Source: Vandiemenella viatica
Taxonomy: Eukaryota; Arthropoda; Insecta; Orthoptera; Morabidae
Direction of reading: 5' to 3'
Assembly: GCA_031002005.1 (NCBI GenBank)
Contig: JARYHS010006964.1
Coordinates: 2,170,001-2,234,000, forward strand
DNA: 64,000 bases
Positions 60,412 through 64,000 of the stretch are shown here, piece by piece (positions within the stretch are counted from its first letter, which is position 1; every line of letters begins with the position of its first letter). The position numbers and the translations under genes were made by a program. A model generated the notes under the pieces. That model did not search any database. It worked only from the letters and a program-made list of their open reading frames with translations, and was not told the DNA's origin.

Positions 60412-61360
60412 ATTTACGGTAGCGCGGGGCTAGCGAGCTGGCTTCGCGTGGCGGGGGGCGCCGGCTCTAGTCGGCCCAGAGCATGGGGGGTTTAACTTAA
60501 GTGTTTTGTCTGTCCTGTGTTGTCCTGTCATTTATCATCAGTAATAACACGAGAAAATTTATATAGACGACGAATAAAAGCACACAGTTGCTGGCTGAAT
60601 GGCTACAAGGCCGAATGCCATAATATATATATTTGCGGTACAAGGATATTTCACCAAATCACACACATCAAATCGTTTTTCGATATCTAACGTTTGTTGA
60701 GGTGGCTACTGAATCAACCTGTATCCTAACGAGTTATATTGTGGTTTGTAGATAATAATTGAGGAAACTGATGAAATGCTATTTTCAAAACGTTATAACG
60801 CAGTGGTTAAAGTTTTTCAATAAATGATGACACACTGATCACTTTGGTAACCCATAAGTGTTTTATTAACTCGTTGAAACAGCAAATCGACATCATTAAA
60901 TCTCTTTTAAGAAACTAAAAAAGTCATTTAAATTTTTTAAACAAGTGCTTCAGCATCGGACGAAACCCCTCCCGCCCACCACGAAAACTGGCACGCCGTC
61001 CGTCCGTGAATGAATTCTAGCGAGAGTGTAAACGGCAGTTCATGTCAGCGCTCGTGCACGAGGCGCGAGATGAGGCGAGACGCGAGAGCGAAAGTGCGGC
61101 ATAAAATTTGGTTCTTCACCCCAGTGAAACGACATTTTTGCGGTAGCTAATGAACTCATCTTAAACAATAGGTTCAGACTTGTTTATCCGATGAGCCAGG
61201 GGGGAGTGGTGAGTGGTAGGGCCGCTACTCGCCCGATATAATAGAACTAAACGGATCGATTCGACTAAACTACTGTCTAATTGCTCGACTAATTTTCATT
61301 GTTAACACACGTTTAGTTACTAAATTGCTCGCTACTCTACTAAATTACTGCCCTAATGAA
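60412..61360. other. No feature recognised
   Basis: Contains CpG-richer patches at 60.42-60.50 and 60.96-61.11 kb, without recognisable structure. Confidence 0.35.
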
Positions 61361-61655
61361 GGGATCGTCAATAAACTACGTCGCTCCATTTCGGACTTTT
61401 TGAACCTCCCCCTTCCTCCTCCCACCTAGCCTTACATGGAGTTTGTTTTTAGAAACCCCCCCCCTTTTTTCTTACATGTTGCAAGTAGCCGTTTTTTTTT
61501 TTTTTCCTATTAATTTTAGAAGACTTTTGTGCTGTTTTCGCTTACCAGACTATCGTTAAAACTACTACGTACAGAAGTAAAACTACGGATATTTGTTTTA
61601 TATACTTTTCTGTAATTATAAATATTCTGAAAGGAATGATGACACTAGCTACTCA
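61361..61655 (+). mobile_element. MITE family M, copy 4, right end missing
   Basis: Starts GGGATCGTCAATAAACTACG and shares TTTTAGAAGACTTTTGTGCT and the ACTATCG-ACGTACAGAAGTAA region with copies 2 and 3; the homology fades after about 61655. Confidence 0.7.
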
Positions 61656-61801
61656 TGCAAATATTTAATTATTGAGAATTTCCCCGTAACAGTCGGCATC
61701 TTTTTCTTCTTGAGATGTTACAAGAACAATTCCATTTACCATTGTTTATTACATTGTTTAAGTAGAGCAGACTATACCTGCCGCGTAAAACAAACTAACA
61801 A

Positions 61802-62035
61802 TTTTTTTATGGCTTTACGCCTCGTTGACGTCGAGGTCATTAGAGGCGGGAAAGGACTCGGGGCAAGTAATGTGAAGGAACTGGGCCATGGCATTTTTAA
61901 ACTAAGCATCCCGGTATTCGCCTGGAGTGATATGGGGAAACCATGGAAAACCCAAATCTGGTTGCCCTGACGGGCATACAATCAAGCGCCTTCCGAATGC
62001 GAGGCCAGAGCGCTACCATTCACCCACTATGTTCC
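61802..62035 (-). repeat. tRNA-derived SINE copy, well preserved
   Basis: Minus-strand order: head ATAGTGGGTGAATGGTAGCG, body CCATGGTTTCCCCATATCAC, tail GTCAACGAGGCGTAAAGCC. The B box is altered. The plus-strand ORF at 61593-61970 crosses it and is not a gene. Confidence 0.88.
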
Positions 62036-62690
62036 ATCAAACTCAGAAGAGATATCTATTGTTTTCTATTGATGCACTTCTGTCACCTTCCTTTCTGCGG
62101 GTAATGATTTTTTGTCCTACTTAATAACTTCCATAGTTCACTGTTGCCGTTTTTGATAGAGAAAACTTGCTTGGAAAAAATTCCTGATGAGCCTCGTGAA
62201 GTTTATTGTACTGTCCCATTTCACACCACTTGAAATAACACTTCAGCGAGCACTGTAATTAAAGATGCTCTGAAATTCAACTGACTGAATAAAATTAGAA
62301 TTACTTTGTCAAAGAGGGTGTTGTGACACTTTGTCGACCTGAATCAAAACTTTATTTAAAAAAATAATCCATCGAAACAATACGAACTGTCACTTGTCTT
62401 AAAAATCCTGTAATTGTCTGCGATTTTGAGTCTAGTTACCGCCTGTTTAACACAATGAACGCTACCGGCAATATGAAAAGTCCCGTCAGTGACTAACTCT
62501 GAATGCAAACCCGCATTACGCGGACGTCTCTAGACGCCCGCCGTCACGCTGTTGACCGTCTTACCTGTAACGGCAGATGATTTTAATTTTCTGCCCTTTT
62601 AAGCTGTTTATTTTACTTTTAATTGAAAAAAATACAATTAGACTAATTAAATATCCCCTTATATAAAACGCTTACGTGGAGTCTGGATGC
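62036..62690. other. Mostly unassigned; possible piggyBac-like end
   Basis: TTAACACAATGAACGCTACC at 62447 resembles a piggyBac-type end after TTAA, with a CpG-rich stretch (CGGACGTCTCTAGACGCCCG) near 62520. No partner end found in the window. Confidence 0.25.
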
Positions 62691-62699
62691 GTCGTCTAT

Positions 62700-63660
62700 A
62701 GCTGCTTCTGCTATTGGCTAGAGAACGGCCAATCATCAACCACCATATTACATTCGTACCATAATCTTGCTTTTCGTTTATTTACAGCTAGGCGCAGACA
62801 TTCATATAAGGAGAAGGAGAGTCAATATTTACGCTATTTTATCCGTATCAGATAGACACAGAAATTCATGTAAGTAGAAGGGGCTTCAATATTTACGCTA
62901 TTTTATCTGTATCAGTTATCAAAACTAGGTTAAACCATAACCTAAGAATTTTTCTGGCAGACAATAAGAAACAATGAAGTTTATTAAAAACTCAGAGAAA
63001 CGTACGTAATCGCGCAATGTATCAGTCAAATAAAATACACTCATCCTGTTTTCCAAATTATAAAAATGCATTTATTTAAATAAAATCTAACCAAATATTC
63101 TGATAATCTAACCAGAATAAGTTACCCATATCACGAAAGATATAATTAAAAATTATTTCAATTTATAATTCGCAATTCAACAACGATATTCTTGCATCCA
63201 AATAGCGGCGAGCAGAGATAGAAAATTAATGCGAGGCAATCATACGTTACAAAGTTACAATTGGTACGTTCGTTTAAATTTACATGTTGCTTTTTGATTA
63301 TTTACGACAACTAGATGCAAAAATTAATGCAAGGGGAAGAGTATTCCATGTTTGTGTTATTTTATCTGTACCAGTTATAAGAACGAGGTTAAAACATATC
63401 CTAAGAATGTTTTTGGCAGATGATAAGAAACCATGAACTTAATTAAACCTCGAAGAAAGTTTACACCAAATTTACGAATCGCGAAATGTATCACCGAGAT
63501 AAATGACCGTTATCCGTTTTTGATATTTGCTTTCCGTCATTAAAGTAAAATGTATTTATTTCAATAAATCATAGGCAAATACGCCGATAATATAACCACA
63601 GTATGGTACTCATATCACGAAGATTTCATTAAAAATGGTTGATATTTCATGCAATATTTT
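62700..63660. repeat. Diverged 0.4-0.5 kb tandem duplication with a 62-bp inner duplication
   Basis: 62740-63175 and 63255-63655 share phrases in order: TTTTATCTGTA-CAGTTAT, GAGGTTAAA-CATA-CCTAAGAAT, TTGGCAGA-GATAAGAAAC, AATGTATCA, ATTTATTT-AATAAATC, CATATCACGAA. The first unit also contains a local duplication (62796-62857 and 62858-62918) of TCAATATTTACGCTATTTTA. Overall divergence is perhaps 30%. Confidence 0.7.
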
Positions 63661-64000
63661 CCAGAATAAATTCAGACTACCACCATAGGTGCTGCCTGTC
63701 GTTATTAATATGAGGGTAATAAAAGCTATGATTTTCTAATGCAATGTTAATGGAGGTTGGGGCTAAGTTGACCAGAATGGCAACTGACACATTTTGTTAC
63801 AGCATAATTCGCTCTGAAATGAGTTTTACAAACCATTTAAACTGCTTTCATAAGCGCCATGTTACTGGAAGTATTATTTATTGCGGGGGAAAGAAGTTTC
63901 ATATTTATCGTGCTGAATTGTGCCTGGACCAGGAACAAAACTGATTTTACATTGACAGCAAAAGTTTTTGTGGGATTCCTACATTGTTTTTAATATTATT
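63661..64000. other. No feature recognised to window end
   Basis: A 66-codon ORF (63744-63944) has no recognisable domain. Confidence 0.4.

Noticed and set aside
61593..61970. 125-codon plus ORF
   Set aside because: Its C-terminal half is an antisense reading of a SINE and its start lies in a MITE tail.

Overview
The window is a stretch of AT-rich, gene-poor, repeat-dense animal nuclear DNA. It is almost certainly from an arthropod and probably from a large-genome insect. The inference rests on long non-coding tracts, C2H2 zinc-finger exons with spliceosomal acceptor and donor sites, decayed DNA transposons of several superfamilies (hAT, piggyBac, mariner, pogo-like, PIF/Harbinger-like), non-LTR retrotransposon wrecks and a tRNA-derived SINE. 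Nothing looks bacterial or viral. There is one assembly gap of exactly 1,000 N (21818-22817).

Left part (1-12.7 kb): a hAT transposase wreck, a possible Penelope-type fragment, one SINE, and a minus-strand zinc-finger terminal exon (ZNF1, 6170-5228) followed by several decayed fingers. A GC-richer patch at 12.43-12.71 kb ends in a short ATG exon with a consensus donor and may be a gene start on the plus strand.

Middle (12.7-46 kb): a minus-strand CR1/L2-like LINE wreck, a LINE RNase-H fragment, the gap, a second plus-strand LINE wreck, and a piggyBac element with intact TTAA duplications. A plus-strand zinc-finger gene (ZNF2) follows. Its exon at 29.8-30.3 kb and its terminal exon at 36.08-37.44 kb match in splice phase, and their intron holds two decayed mariner-family elements. 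ZNF2 is broken by one 35-bp deletion and two 1-bp insertions. ZNF1 and ZNF2 share exon phase and finger style, and both stop at the same linker codon before decayed fingers, so they look like paralogs. Further right are LINE fragments, a Harbinger-like element with a broken MADF gene, and an element flanked by TA.

Right part (46-64 kb): a dense graveyard of short elements. It contains seven clear SINE copies plus one probable variant, a MITE family with TTA target duplications (three complete copies and one truncated), and several terminal-inverted-repeat elements nested in one another. Other items are a 239-bp hAT-type MITE with a perfect 8-bp duplication, a 134-bp tandem duplication and a 0.4-0.5 kb tandem duplication near the end. 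I see no host protein gene here. Most coordinates of decayed elements are approximate, and all family assignments come from reading motifs, not from searches.
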